A stretch of 64,000 nucleotides of DNA. It comes from Streblospio benedicti. Its lineage: Eukaryota > Annelida > Polychaeta > Spionida > Spionidae. Positions 12,114 through 22,458 of the stretch are shown here, piece by piece. Positions within the stretch are counted from its first letter, which is position 1, and each line of letters begins with the position of its first letter. The translations under genes and the position numbers were made by a program. The notes below the pieces were generated by a model. The model saw only the letters and a program-made list of their open reading frames with translations. It made no database searches and had not been told where the DNA came from. The stretch is taken from contig CM032662.1 of NCBI GenBank assembly GCA_019095985.1, positions 6,866,693-6,930,692 of the forward strand, in the 5' to 3' direction.

Positions 12114-12706
12114 AGCAATAGAAAAAAATTACCTAGCACTTTGATGATTTAAAACAATGCAGTTATGAGATGGAATTGCAAATATGACCCTTATCATTTT
12201 CTATAATATCCGCTTCATAAGATATTTCAATGTTTTTTCTACATTTTGATCAAAAGCTCTAGATTGTCCAAAAAATATCTACAAAAAATCTTAAAATGTT
12301 GCTCACAAGATTTCGCAAAGGTCAAGAGCTGTTTTGTACAACACTCACTGAATTTTCATTTGAGGTTTTGCAAGCAACTAAAGCCAGATACATCATCATT
12401 GTGGCTCTGTGGTTGACAGGGGACTTTCATCTCTCTGGCAAGCACCATTTTGTCAAAGGATCCCCTCTGCTCTAAACACCTAAATAGGCTTATCGGCTAG
12501 GTTTGAATTACATCTTTTATGTGAGCCTGGTCGCATATTATATCAATGTAAAAATAGACTGACAAATTCTGGTCATGTCCAAAACATTTGTTTTACTAGG
12601 TTGATGTATTCAAGAAGGGACTTTTTATGGTTTAATATGTATTTCAATAGAAACCCAATTATTCTATTTTCATACTTAAGTACGGTACTTTTTTCTATTG
12701 CCACAT
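12114..12706. mobile_element. Possible inverted-repeat element in the CD225 intron
   Basis: The left end GCAATAGAAAAAAATTACC (about 12114) is matched in inverted form by GGTACTTTTTTCTATTGCC (about 12687-12706). The inside is AT-rich and has no coding. I could not define a target duplication, and the ends are A-rich, so chance pairing is possible. Confidence 0.3.
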
Positions 12707-13208
12707 TCCATGCCAAGCAAAATTAGTATTACTCTCTCTGTTTAAATAACCAATATACAAAGATTCTAAAAATGTTTGAAAAATATGTAACACTTCCACC
12801 TTATAATAAAATGGGGGAAAACACAACCAACACCACCTTACTGCTGTATTATATCTCTATATTTACAAAGCCATTCAATAGTCCTTACAATTATGTAGGT
12901 ATACTTAGGTGTAGGAATCCATGGCCAATCTTACTTAAACTTTTTAAAACGAAATTAATTTGTTCTTTATAACATAAACAATAAAAGGTTCTTACCTTGT
13001 ATATTCAGCCACACATCATATAGTTGTCATCAAATGCCATTACAAAGCAAATACAATTTCAGCTAATAACTAGGAAGGTTTAACATGGATAACAACTAAA
13101 ACAGCCTCTATCAGAGGATGTTTTACTTGTCGTTTTCTATATTAAGGAGACACCGTGAACGGAAGGTATTGAGACTAAAGCAGAGAGAAAATACAGACTG
13201 CTACTCAC

Positions 13209-13371
13209 CAAAAGGCGGGTTTACACACAACATTACGAAAATGGCCAAGCAAATGTGACTCTGGGGACCATGCTGAACTCCCGATATAGTGGTCACGCCA
13301 CTGGCTTGCATCACCACCACCGGCATGGTGGAACGGTTCTGTGCGGTCTTCGTTTGCCACCTAACATGCAC
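13209..13371 (-). CDS. CD225/dispanin-like gene, alternative coding exon B
   Basis: The coding part is 13209-13326, 118 nt from an ATG in a good context (CCACCATGC) to a strong donor (TTTTG then GTGAGT). It encodes MPVVVMQASG, a short polar stretch, then GPQSHICLAIFVML and CVNPPFG. Joined to 11382 it gives a 95-residue protein reading NPPFGIVAVGFAIAS, close to the CD225 consensus. It matches exon A (MPVV, GPxSHI, LA, F, NPxFG) in length and phase. An acceptor-like site lies at 13371 (CATTGTAG) and another at 13360 (ATGTTAG). With the first, a short out-of-frame upstream ATG near 13367 is included; with the second it is not. It lies inside the intron between exon A and the last exon. Confidence 0.7.
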
Positions 13372-14059
13372 CTACAATGTTAGAAGACAAAACAATGCTT
13401 GAGCAGACGGGTTTCGGCCAATGTTTTGCACCTGTCTAGTACCCAAAAAAGCAGAACAAGAACACATGGATATTTCACGGGGAAGCAACACCGACATACA
13501 CACCACGAGATTACAGAGGCTGGCACCTGCAATATGATAAACACTATATAGAACTGAAATAAAAGTAGGCAATAAGAAGACAGATGACCAACGCACACAG
13601 TTGTTTTTTTTTGCTTGTCTCTGTTTTGGGAGCGTGGGGGAGCAATACTATTAGGTAGTGAGTGAGTGAACGTATGACTGGCAAATCCGGCGAGTAGTGT
13701 TTTGAGCAAATGAGATTTTGATTTTGAGCTCCAAGGTGCGAACTCATTGATTTCTTGCGGCTTTTTGTGGACGATTTGAGCAATGCTGTTGTCACCATCT
13801 TGGCATTTGAGTATGTGAAGAGGTGCAGAGGTATTGATGGCAGGTTACAAAAAGCAATCAAACAGCACTGTTCAATTCACCGTTTGTTTGTATGTATGTG
13901 CAGGGGGTAAAACACCACAAGTTGCAGCCATACTGAGTTTGTGCAAAGTAAATTGCTATGATATGTTTATATAGCACATATTGTGGTGCTACATGTATGT
14001 ATGTATTTCAAGGGGAATTGTAACTGAAAGGTCATCATTGTTGAGTTAAAGGAGGGCGG

Positions 14060-14200
14060 TATGTAAAATTTAGTGAGAGTTGAGAATTGAGATTTGGCCT
14101 TTGAATTCATTGAGATCAATTCATTGAGATTTGAGAAAAGCGATTTTGCATTGAGATTTGTAACATTAATTCATTGGGATTTTGAGATTAAGGGGGGGGG
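14060..14200. repeat. Degenerate TTGAGATT repeat
   Basis: The words TTGAGATT and AATTCATTGAGAT recur several times, ending in a run of G near 14190. It lies in the intron between the two alternative CD225-like exons. Confidence 0.6.
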
Positions 14201-14536
14201 GCGTCTATACCCCCTTCTTAAAGCGTACTTACATTGTTTCTGTGCATCTGCATTCATAAGTACACGAATATGTGTGTGTCTATTGGCTTACTTGTACATT
14301 CATGCACAGTATAGTCACATCAACCGCAAATATGTCTACATGTATGTAATTGTTGTGTCTATGTGTGCCATTCCTGAAAGAATATTATCAACATCAACGT
14401 AACAAGAGTTCACATGAATGTCAATCACAGGAGTACGCATTAGTAGGGTAGCATGCCGCAGCGGCGAGGGGTGAAGGAGCGACTAGGAGCAGGAGTAGAC
14501 GCTCTTGTCTCGCTGTCCGCAGCGCGCCATACTCAC

Positions 14537-14679
14537 CGAAGATGGGGTTGAAGAGCAGGCCGAACACGGCTAGGACAATGTGAGAGTTGGGACCCTGGCG
14601 CCTTCCAGAGAAATTGCTGCTCCCTCCCGAATGGGACATGGTTACCACGGGCATGGTGACGGGTGGTGGTGGGTGCTAC
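14537..14679 (-). CDS. CD225/dispanin-like gene, alternative coding exon A
   Basis: The coding part is 14537-14654, 118 nt, from an ATG in context CACCATGC to a consensus donor (CTTCG then GTGAGTAT). It encodes MPVVTMSHSGG, a serine/arginine-rich stretch, then GPNSHIVLAVF and GLLFNPIFG. Splicing to the last exon at 11382 completes the glycine codon and gives a 95-residue protein, with the first membrane helix split by the intron. A 3' splice site (CACCTCTTTCAG) lies 25 nt before the ATG and TAG follows it in frame, so this exon is internal and preceded by an untranslated leader not located here. Local G+C is higher than in the flanks. The intron to 11382 is about 3.15 kb. Confidence 0.8.
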
Positions 14680-14772
14680 CTGAAAGAGGTGGCTGTTAGA
14701 TGGAGCAGCAGGTATTAATAATTGCAGTTATTAAGACTTATTGACTTTTTATCTTCACACACACATGTTGTC

Positions 14773-14944
14773 TAATGGTTTGAAATGATATATGATTTAT
14801 TGGACTTGAGTATATATCATTATATGCAATTAAGACTTATGACTCCAAGTCAGGTTAGGACAATATCACATAGTATTTGGTGGGATCCCACCAGAGACTA
14901 TGTGATATGAGTCCTAAGTCTAATAACTTAATTACATATAATGA
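14773..14944. mobile_element. Foldback element with tRNA T-arm, copy 2
   Basis: Same family as 219-471, in the opposite orientation. The ends TCATTATATGCAATTAAG (14817) and CTTAATTACATATAATGA (14927-14944) are inverted repeats, and the left flank from about 14773 matches the outer flank of copy 1. The centre has collapsed to GGTGGGATCCCACC, so the T-loop and the tRNA-like core of copy 1 are missing. The rest still forms a long hairpin. It lies just upstream of CD225-like exon A, in the presumed leader intron. Confidence 0.7.
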
Positions 14945-15054
14945 TTGCAGTTACATTTAGTATAATCATTTGGATAATTTCACAATCCCTACTTTACTTC
15001 AATAACCATTAGTACTATAGTTTTCTTTACTAATACAAGACACAAAATTTATGT

Positions 15055-15335
15055 CGCATGATTAATATGATGGTTGGCAGCTGCTTGTTTGAGTTACCTA
15101 AAAGGCTTGTCTGTTGGGTTGAACAAGTGAATAATAGGGTAAGAATTCTAGTTCCGGTTTGATGTTATTGTTGACGAAAGGAACATTTCTATGAAAAGGT
15201 ACTTCATCAGTATTGTAAATGTGTTTTTTACCAATACGAGAGAGATTGATGCAGGATAAATGTGGCTGTGAGTGACTGACTTATGGGCTACATTAAAGGC
15301 GTGTGGAGCAAGTGAATAATATGGTAAGAACTTTG
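15055..15335. repeat. Short diverged tandem duplication
   Basis: The segment ending AACAAGTGAATAATAGGGTAAGAA (split: AACAAGTGAATAATAG then GGTAAGAA, near 15141) recurs as GCAAGTGAATAATATGGTAAGAA near 15322. The period is about 180 bp. No gene is apparent. Confidence 0.45.
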
Positions 15336-15339
15336 TTTT

Positions 15340-17415
15340 GTTTTAGTGCAATTGTCTTTAGAAAAGTTGAACATTGTTGTTACAATGTTGTAATTCTCGA
15401 GTTTAATTAGTTTAATAATACAGATTGTGTGTTTTAGCCTTCTTTGGGTGGTGGATGGCTACTTGATAGCGACCTTAAAAACTTCTTGAAGTATAGGGGT
15501 AATATTATCAATAGTGTGGTTACTTCTAGTATCATTTTGTTGACAGTTGAGCAACCTTATTACAATTTGATGATAAATGTAATATTAAAATTACTGTTTG
15601 TAATTCTGGTTTCTTGATTAAACTATAAGAGATAAATCTTTTGTCAGAAGACTTAAGACGAGGGCTTAATTAGTCTACCTATTTAATTATGAAAAGTAAA
15701 GCACTTTAAAATTGTTCAGCATTTACATTCATTAAGTTAGTTGGCTTGGATGTGCAATTAATTATAAACAACTTTCATGAGTAAAATGGCGAAGAGTCCC
15801 TTTTATAGTTATTTTGATAAAGTTAGAGGACTGTTTTCTACCTTAGTTTGCTTTCATGTATGTAACAGGTTGTCTGACGAAACCAATTAACTTTTAACGA
15901 GTGCATGTGACTTGTGAATGTCTGTAATGTAAATATAAGAGTTAAATTTATAGAATCATGCTCAGATGTTGAATGGATTTAGGGTTAGATATAATAAAAA
16001 TGTTCTGACAGTCTCGTCTGACCAGCATTAGTTTAATGATTAAATAAATATAAGGAAGATATTAAGCTATTTAACTCATGTAAGAAGTATTACTATATTT
16101 ACTATACTTATATTTACTATATATGTAAATGCATTTTGAACCACCAATTGGCCATTAGACAATCAGTATATAAACATAACATCACGTCCAATGTTTGGCC
16201 ACACTAATGAGAAGTTTTCACGAGGAGCAGTTGCTGTAAGAGCTTTTACAATCATCAGTTCTCAGCATCGTGGCTCTCATTTATAATGTGACATATCTTG
16301 CTGTTATAGCAGCCTATAATGAAACCTAAAGTGAGTTAAAATTTGTGACAATGGGTGTTAACACACCCTCACTGCATTGGGGTTAAGCATCCATCCATCT
16401 GGGTTCATTAGAGCGTCTTTTAATCTTTACTCTACCTGCAACAACACCAGGAATCACTGGCTACTTTAACTTTCAGAGTTAATGTTATGCCCACTGTATG
16501 ATCTACTTAAAGTCTGTCACAGCTCGATTCCTGGAGTAACCTTGCAGCAATACTGTCACGTCCAGTTCCTGTTTATGGCAGACCCACCGGTCCTAGTCTC
16601 ATGCAATATTTAGACCATTCATCCATATTGTCTATTTTATGATTGAGTTTTGTCACTAAATTAACATGCTATTGGACCGTTCATCTCGAACTAAGATAAC
16701 TCGACTTTAAGGATAGCACAAGGTCTACACAATTTTCCTTCTTGTTGGTTTCCCCTCAATCAGGTAACTCTGAACTCCAGACAATTCGAATGTTCCGCGA
16801 TAGCTTCTCGTATGGACAAGAACATAATAAGAAAACCAAGCGATTGTGTCTGTTTAAAAGACCATCGCATGGTAATAAAGTATCTGATAAAATAGTACAA
16901 ATGTGGTGTAACTTGTAGGCGTCTTACAATAAGCACAAAAGCAGCATTAGAACAATCATTACAAACATGATTTTGTGTTTGGTACGCATACATATGTTTT
17001 TATAGTAAGTTGAAATATCAGGCCCTTGCAATGTATTCATAATGCTGTGTTTCATGCTCGTAATACCCCGTAGGATATTGTGTAACTACATTTTATCACT
17101 ACCCCACCTATACATATGAGGTTATACATGTTGCTATACGCAGACACCACCTGATGCATGTTTATGGCAATGATGGAGAATCATATGGAAAGGGAATTCT
17201 TGTAAAGCCCTGATGCTCAGCTAGTGTAATATCACACAAGTGTCTATAAACGCCATGTTGAACAGCTTGATACGAATATATTGTACTTGACATTTCATGT
17301 CGCAAATATTCTCTATTCCTAGAGCACAACCCAATTTTCTTAAATTAATATTGAACACCAGTCTGGCATCCATAAGAAAGAAGACTGCGACAAACGACAT
17401 TTCTCCTGCAACAGC
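15340..17415. other. No recognised gene
   Basis: AT-rich and without convincing coding blocks. By position it should hold the untranslated leader or promoter of the CD225-like gene, unless the leader lies farther upstream, and the 3' UTR of the exon at 17416-17496. I could not place either. Confidence 0.4.
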
Positions 17416-17496
17416 TTAAATCAAAATCAAATGGAATTCTATCCATCTCCTCTCGTCGATTGTCCCATTTTTGGTATCAAATGACACCATAAACCT
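17416..17496 (-). CDS. Terminal exon candidate, weak EF-hand resemblance
   Basis: Behind an excellent acceptor (ATTTTCTGTTTCTTTCAG) a 27-codon frame runs to TAA at 17416. The peptide reads RFMVSFDTKNGTIDERRW then IEFHLILI. FDTKNGTIDE resembles an EF-hand calcium-binding loop (D-x-N-x-N-G-x-I-x) but is one residue short, so the likeness is weak. The frame chosen starts at phase 0. It would join in phase with the possible exon ending at 18148, giving KPEIIQ followed by RFMVSFD. It is upstream of, and on the same strand as, the CD225-like gene, but its stop codon makes it a separate gene. Confidence 0.45.
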   Translation of the reverse strand, partial: RFMVSFDTKNGTIDERRWIEFHLILI

Positions 17497-18147
17497 CTGA
17501 AAGAAACAGAAAATTGCAGCATAAAAGAACTATTAAATCACAAAGTTGCGCACCTTACACAGCGTGGGCTGGTCTCTTTGAACGGAAAATCGACTAACAA
17601 GCTCCTAAAATGGTGGGATTGCATTTATCATGCTGGTCACGTGATGCGATAGAAGCGGGAAAATTGATGCTCTTTGTAGGCCAATGTATTTTACAGCAGC
17701 ATTCAGGTTTGACTTTGAAAGTCCCACTCACATATTGTGTTAATGTTACTTCTGTTTGAATTGTTGATTGTTTTAAGAGATATCCACTAGCTTTAATGGT
17801 ACCATGACCACATGATATTTACCATACAAAACCTGCATATGTCTTAAATCTTGAATCTTATGCTTAAATCTTATTCATAAAATCAAGCTGAAATCATTCC
17901 ACCAAACAGTTATTTTAACTTAGGACAAATGAGGTGGCCAATTAAGAACTTGTGCTTCCTAAAGTAATGCTATTCTGTACTTCACTACAACCCCAATTTT
18001 CTCTTTTCCCCCACCTAGGGTAGGCATGTTTTGGATATATTCTATTCAACCATCCGTCTCTTTGCTGGTGTACCAAAACACTTATTTTCAATAATTAGCA
18101 GACAGTTTTCATTAACATGAAAGTTCTTGAAATGCATTATGAGTTAC

Positions 18148-18245
18148 CTGAATTATTTCAGGTTTCAAATCATTCTTGTAAATGCTTTCAGGAATTAAAA
18201 CCAAGTGCAGTTTTGAGCACAAACGGCAATGCGGTATAATTATTT
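18148..18245 (-). CDS. Possible internal exon upstream of 17416-17496
   Basis: An open minus-strand block ends at a CAG then GTAACT donor in phase 0. The translation includes LVLIPESIYKNDLKPEIIQ. Two acceptors are possible: TTCTTAG before 18245, or CCTGAAAG before 18184, which gives a much shorter exon. The donor is moderate and the acceptor uncertain. Support comes mainly from phase agreement with the exon at 17416-17496 and the protein-like composition. Confidence 0.28.
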
Positions 18246-18299
18246 CTAAGAATTTTATAATTGAAACTATATGCACACCACATGCTACCGAAATGAAAA

Positions 18300-19630
18300 A
18301 ATGCAAGTAATTTTATCTTTGTCTATGATCTGAGACTAGTTTAACACCACGAGGTTTCAGCGGATATGAGCACATTAATCAGACAGGCAAAACATTTCTA
18401 TGTGTAGAATAAGGCGACTAATTATCAGCCAATTATTTTATAAAACTTGCCTCAAAGTGCATATCACTGTGGAACCTTCAATGAACCTACGCCGTGGAGA
18501 AAATATGTTGACATCCATAATAAGGGCATTGTTTGTGGTCCCAGTTATTTTACGAAGACCTCCATAAAGAGACCACCTCTCCTTCGACTGGGCTTTTTAG
18601 ATAGATTCTACTGTAAACCCTACATTAGTTGCATGCACATTTCTCTATGATGTTTGACTAAATCATTTAAGGCTGCATTTATTCCTCCCTAGATTAATTC
18701 ACAATAACATGCAATGTTGACAAGCAAATCAAATTACATGGATTGCAATGAAAACATTCATGATTCGTTTGCAATTCTAACAAGCAAGAGAATATGATCT
18801 ATATCATTCTCATTATGTCGTGCGTCAATTTGTCTCAATCTACCCAAATTTCTCCAGCTACGCCTTTTTGTCACCATGCTTATAATAAAGGAAGTCACGT
18901 GTGCACGCCAGGCGCTAATAAGAAGTTATTGCGCAATGTATGGGTGACTAGATTCATCCAATTATCGCCCACAACAATGGGATAAGAATGCAGTTTGCAT
19001 GCAGTTTATATTTGTTTTCATTGTTGTGTAGGCAGTTATCTGTGTCACCCGATTTATCAACCAAAGTATTTCATTGTCATGTTGGTTTTTTTGCATGTCC
19101 GTTAGCAATTGCGTGCATGCAACTCGTGATATGTCTTAAAGTGCACCAACACATCTTAAAGTTTGCCAAAAAACATAGATCTTCAAGTGAATTGATGTTA
19201 TTATTTCGGCTATATACTTGCAAAATAACTGAGTCGTCATATATTGTCCCTAACAAGTACGGTGTACGTCTTTTTTGCTGTATGTATGGCAATATTGGTC
19301 AGTCATTAATCATGTTAACAAGGCAGTCCTACAACATGTCTATTAGGCCATGGAACGCTGGCTAAAATCAAACTGAAAAAGAGCAGTAAAACGCCTAGAA
19401 AAAGCCATATTTTTGTACCATGATCTACATGCCTGTTTTACTCTATCTGCATTTCTGTCAAAATCTTCATCTCCATCCATGTTTTGTCTGCTCCACTTCT
19501 CTATCGATGTGTATAATTTCCACATCTATTACACTAAACCACCGAAACCAATATTGAATTTTGTGAAAACAGATAATAGTGACCTGTCTCTCAACCCTGC
19601 ACCAGCCCATAAATCTGTCTACTTCCTTTT
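18300..19630. other. No recognised gene; MITE fragment
   Basis: A fragment with the words AGACCTCCATAAAGAGACCACC near 18556-18580 belongs to the dispersed pogo-like repeat family. The overlapping open frames on both strands at 18988-19365 have no supporting splice sites or recognisable domains. Confidence 0.4.
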
Positions 19631-19632
19631 GA

Positions 19633-19929
19633 CTCTTGAGAGGCTGAACCAGGAAATGGTGATGCTACTGCAGCCTAGCATAAAGCCTAAAATAAGGTCA
19701 ACTTTACAAAAATTAACATGTAACTCTTTTTGTAATTATACATTGATGCTAGTTTTGATAACTGTAATAAAGCCTAGAATTAGTCGAAATTTACTAAAAT
19801 CAGAGTCATATCAACAAATTAATGTGTTCGGGTAAAGCAAACACCCGTCTTTGTAAATGTGAACTTAAGTTAGTCGTTGACTTCTAGAGTGCAACAGTCG
19901 GCATAAATGACTATCTGACCGGTAAAGGG
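19633..19929. mobile_element. TTAA-type inverted-repeat MITE, copy 2
   Basis: The left part (CTACTGCAGCCTAGCATAAAG, split: CTACTGCAGCC then TAGCATAAAG, near 19664) and the inverted right end (CTGACCGGTAAAGGG then TTAA) match the element at 8635-8825. The internal sequence TAAAATAAGGTCAACTTTAC is shared with TTAAAATAAGCTCACATTTAC there. It is longer and more diverged than copy 1. Confidence 0.55.
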
Positions 19930-20084
19930 TTAATTTAGGAAATCCGTCTCCTTCCATTTAATATGCTTCAGTGCGGCTTGGTATTTCATGGAGACCTAAA
20001 AATAGAAGTCGTTGCAATACTCAGACATGTTTGTTTCCACCTCTTAAAACACAATATCTTCTTTCAATTAACAGCACAACCACA

Positions 20085-20135
20085 AATCAAGACCACCTCT
20101 ATAAGGAGACCTTTTGTGGTTCCAAGTATTCATAA
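20085..20135. mobile_element. Fragment of pogo-like MITE family
   Basis: Contains GACCACCTCTATAAGGAGACC, one of the ladder words of the dispersed family described at 22276-22458. The ends are not preserved. Confidence 0.4.
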
Positions 20136-20359
20136 TGAGTCACCTACGAACCCCAATATTGATGGCACGTGAGTAAAGGCCAGTCTTAATATAGATAAGA
20201 AGCGTCAGTGTCTCTTTGCATGGGCTGTAGTAAGTTGCTCTTTAAATTGGACTGTGGGAATTGTAATATTCAGGGATGTTTTTGTGGGCACCATTCTGAA
20301 GATAGTTATCATTTGTCGGGTCATTACCCTTACCGTGCTGTATGTGCTAGTATATCATG

Positions 20360-20520
20360 GTGTGGCTGTGTCTGAATGTGAATGGAACTGGTGACCAAAA
20401 GGTCATCTTTGTGACACGGTTTGGTTTTAGTGTTGGGTTTTGAGCACAAAACATTGCTTCGTGGAACCTAGGTAAGTACAGGTCAGGTGAGTGAACGCTA
20501 ATATGAGTGATTAGCACAAT
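20360..20520 (+). mobile_element. Diverged tRNA-derived SINE copy
   Basis: Collinear with the SINE at 31166-31365: TGGTGACCAAAAGGTC, then GTTTTGAGCA, then GGTAAGTACAGGTCA, then GAGTGATTAGCA. The tRNA-like head is poorly preserved, so this is an old copy. Confidence 0.55.
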
Positions 20521-22275
20521 AATTTACATTTTGCAATAAGATTCGTGCCCCCCACCTCCACCCCTTGATGCCAATGACTTGGAGTACACGTAAAAGCTAC
20601 AGGGTGCAAAAATGTAAAGTGAAAACATACATTCACGCTGCATAAAACGTGGTTGATCTACATTCAAATGTCAAGTGTATGTGTTTTTATAGTCTTTATA
20701 TAGTTTGCGCTCAGACGACTTTCCATTCACTCTTGCTCTATACAGGAACACTGGTGTTTACTTCCCACCATGGAATGGGGGACATAAAAGAATTTTTTCT
20801 ATATTTTTTCAGACCTTCTATTTGACCACTGCTCTCAATATAGCATTGTGCTTCCCGTTTCCTATTCCACACTTTCATTACAGCTATAAATCCGATTACG
20901 AGTCCATATTCTGGACCCTACAGAGAGGTCAAAGGGCAAATCATGTCTCCTATATGAACAGTAACACGTGGTTTTCAGACGTATTCAAGTTAGCATAAAC
21001 TCCGACTAAGACGATTTCTCTATTGTGACCACTTCAATAACACTGTTATTTAACTTAGCATTAAGTCTCTGCAAAGAGACCACTATCAACCTCCATTTAG
21101 AGACCACCTCTCTGCAGAACCTCCCTCAGTTCAGAGCACTTGAGGTCAACCATGGGTTGGTCTTACTTGGGATGTGCCATTGTAATTAATAATTATAAGT
21201 CAATGTTGTAACCAAAAGAAGATACCACCCACAAGCAGAAAAAAAATTCCACTCTTCCAGCTAAGTGGATTGTTTTACAACCAGCCTCTTGAGTATACAA
21301 ATGATATTAATAAGACGTCTATCTTGATGGGCATCTAGTGAGCAGACTATTGAAACTTCAAAATTGGAGAGACTCCCATTCATTTACTGCATATACGTTG
21401 GAGTACAGCTTTTAGCAATTGATTGCTTCTCATTGCTAGTGTTTTGTGTTTCAAAATTCACTGAGAGTAACCATATAATTAATGGTCGTTTTCAAGTTTA
21501 TACATTAAACTAAAATGGTTTTGTATGAAGATGAGTTTTCTCAACACGCCGCTAAAACAAAATGAAGATCAAAACGAAGTAAACCCATACTTGCAAGTTC
21601 TTAACGCTGATTTGGTATAAAATGCAGTGTTTAAGAAGCTGCAGCTGCATTATTCTCCACGATTAATTTGTTTTAACATTCTGAGTCAGCCAGACTATCA
21701 GGATATAGAGACAGCGTTACACATATCAGGCTGATATGCCAGATGCATATGGGTGTACGCAGATCCAGTGAGTGAAATTTGACAGATCAATATGCATTTA
21801 AACTGCAATTGATATAACTTGTTAATAGCAAGATATGAACATTATTGGAAAGTCATGATTGCATTCAAGAAAGAAATACACAAGTACAGTAAAACCTCAC
21901 TATGTGGACAACTCACAAAAATGACCACCTAACTTACTTATTATTTCATTTTTGTATCTTAATCTAGAGTGAAGAATTTACGTGTGGGCACCTGTCTGCT
22001 GTTAAGTGTCTCCATTAGCGACGGAATAGTGGAACTGTACTCTATGACAGTACAATACTATATTGTATTAGCCATAGATATGAAATATTCAAGACAGCCA
22101 TCAGCAATAATGGGATGGAATGTGCACAAATAATCCTCTATCCACATCTACAAGAGATGATTGTATGATGCCATTAGTGTAATGTTTATTTTGTGTACAC
22201 CAACTCTAAACAAGACACACTTCAAACACTGTGTTTACAATCAAACTAAACAGGCAGTGTGTGGTATAATTACTA
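20521..22275. other. No recognised gene; MITE fragments
   Basis: Fragments of the AGACCACC ladder repeat lie around 21065-21125, and a TACAGTAAAACCTC end lies near 21893. No coding signal I can support. Confidence 0.4.
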
Positions 22276-22458
22276 TACAGTATAACCTCTCTATCTGTAC
22301 TACTCGGAATCTGGCCACGAACGGTTTCACTAGAGAAGTGGTGTGTTTATTAAAGTTGGAAGAGGTCTTTTAGTGGAGGCTTGAGACTAGGATTTAATCA
22401 TCTCATTATCGAAGGTAGTCTTTTCACCAAGGTGGTTTAAATTTGACGTTCTACTGTA
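22276..22458. mobile_element. Tc1/mariner-pogo-like MITE
   Basis: A 183-bp element. The left end TACAGTATAACCTC and right end GACGTTCTACTGTA are inverted, with TA at both extremes fitting the TA target duplication of the Tc1/mariner superfamily. Similar CAGTAGAACCTC ends are common in Tigger/pogo MITEs. No transposase. Related pieces occur near 21893, 25227, 26211, 39747 and 44378. Confidence 0.6.

Noticed and set aside
14421-14536. Read-through of exon A past its donor
   Set aside because: The GTGAGTAT donor follows the NPIFG codons exactly where the family homology breaks.
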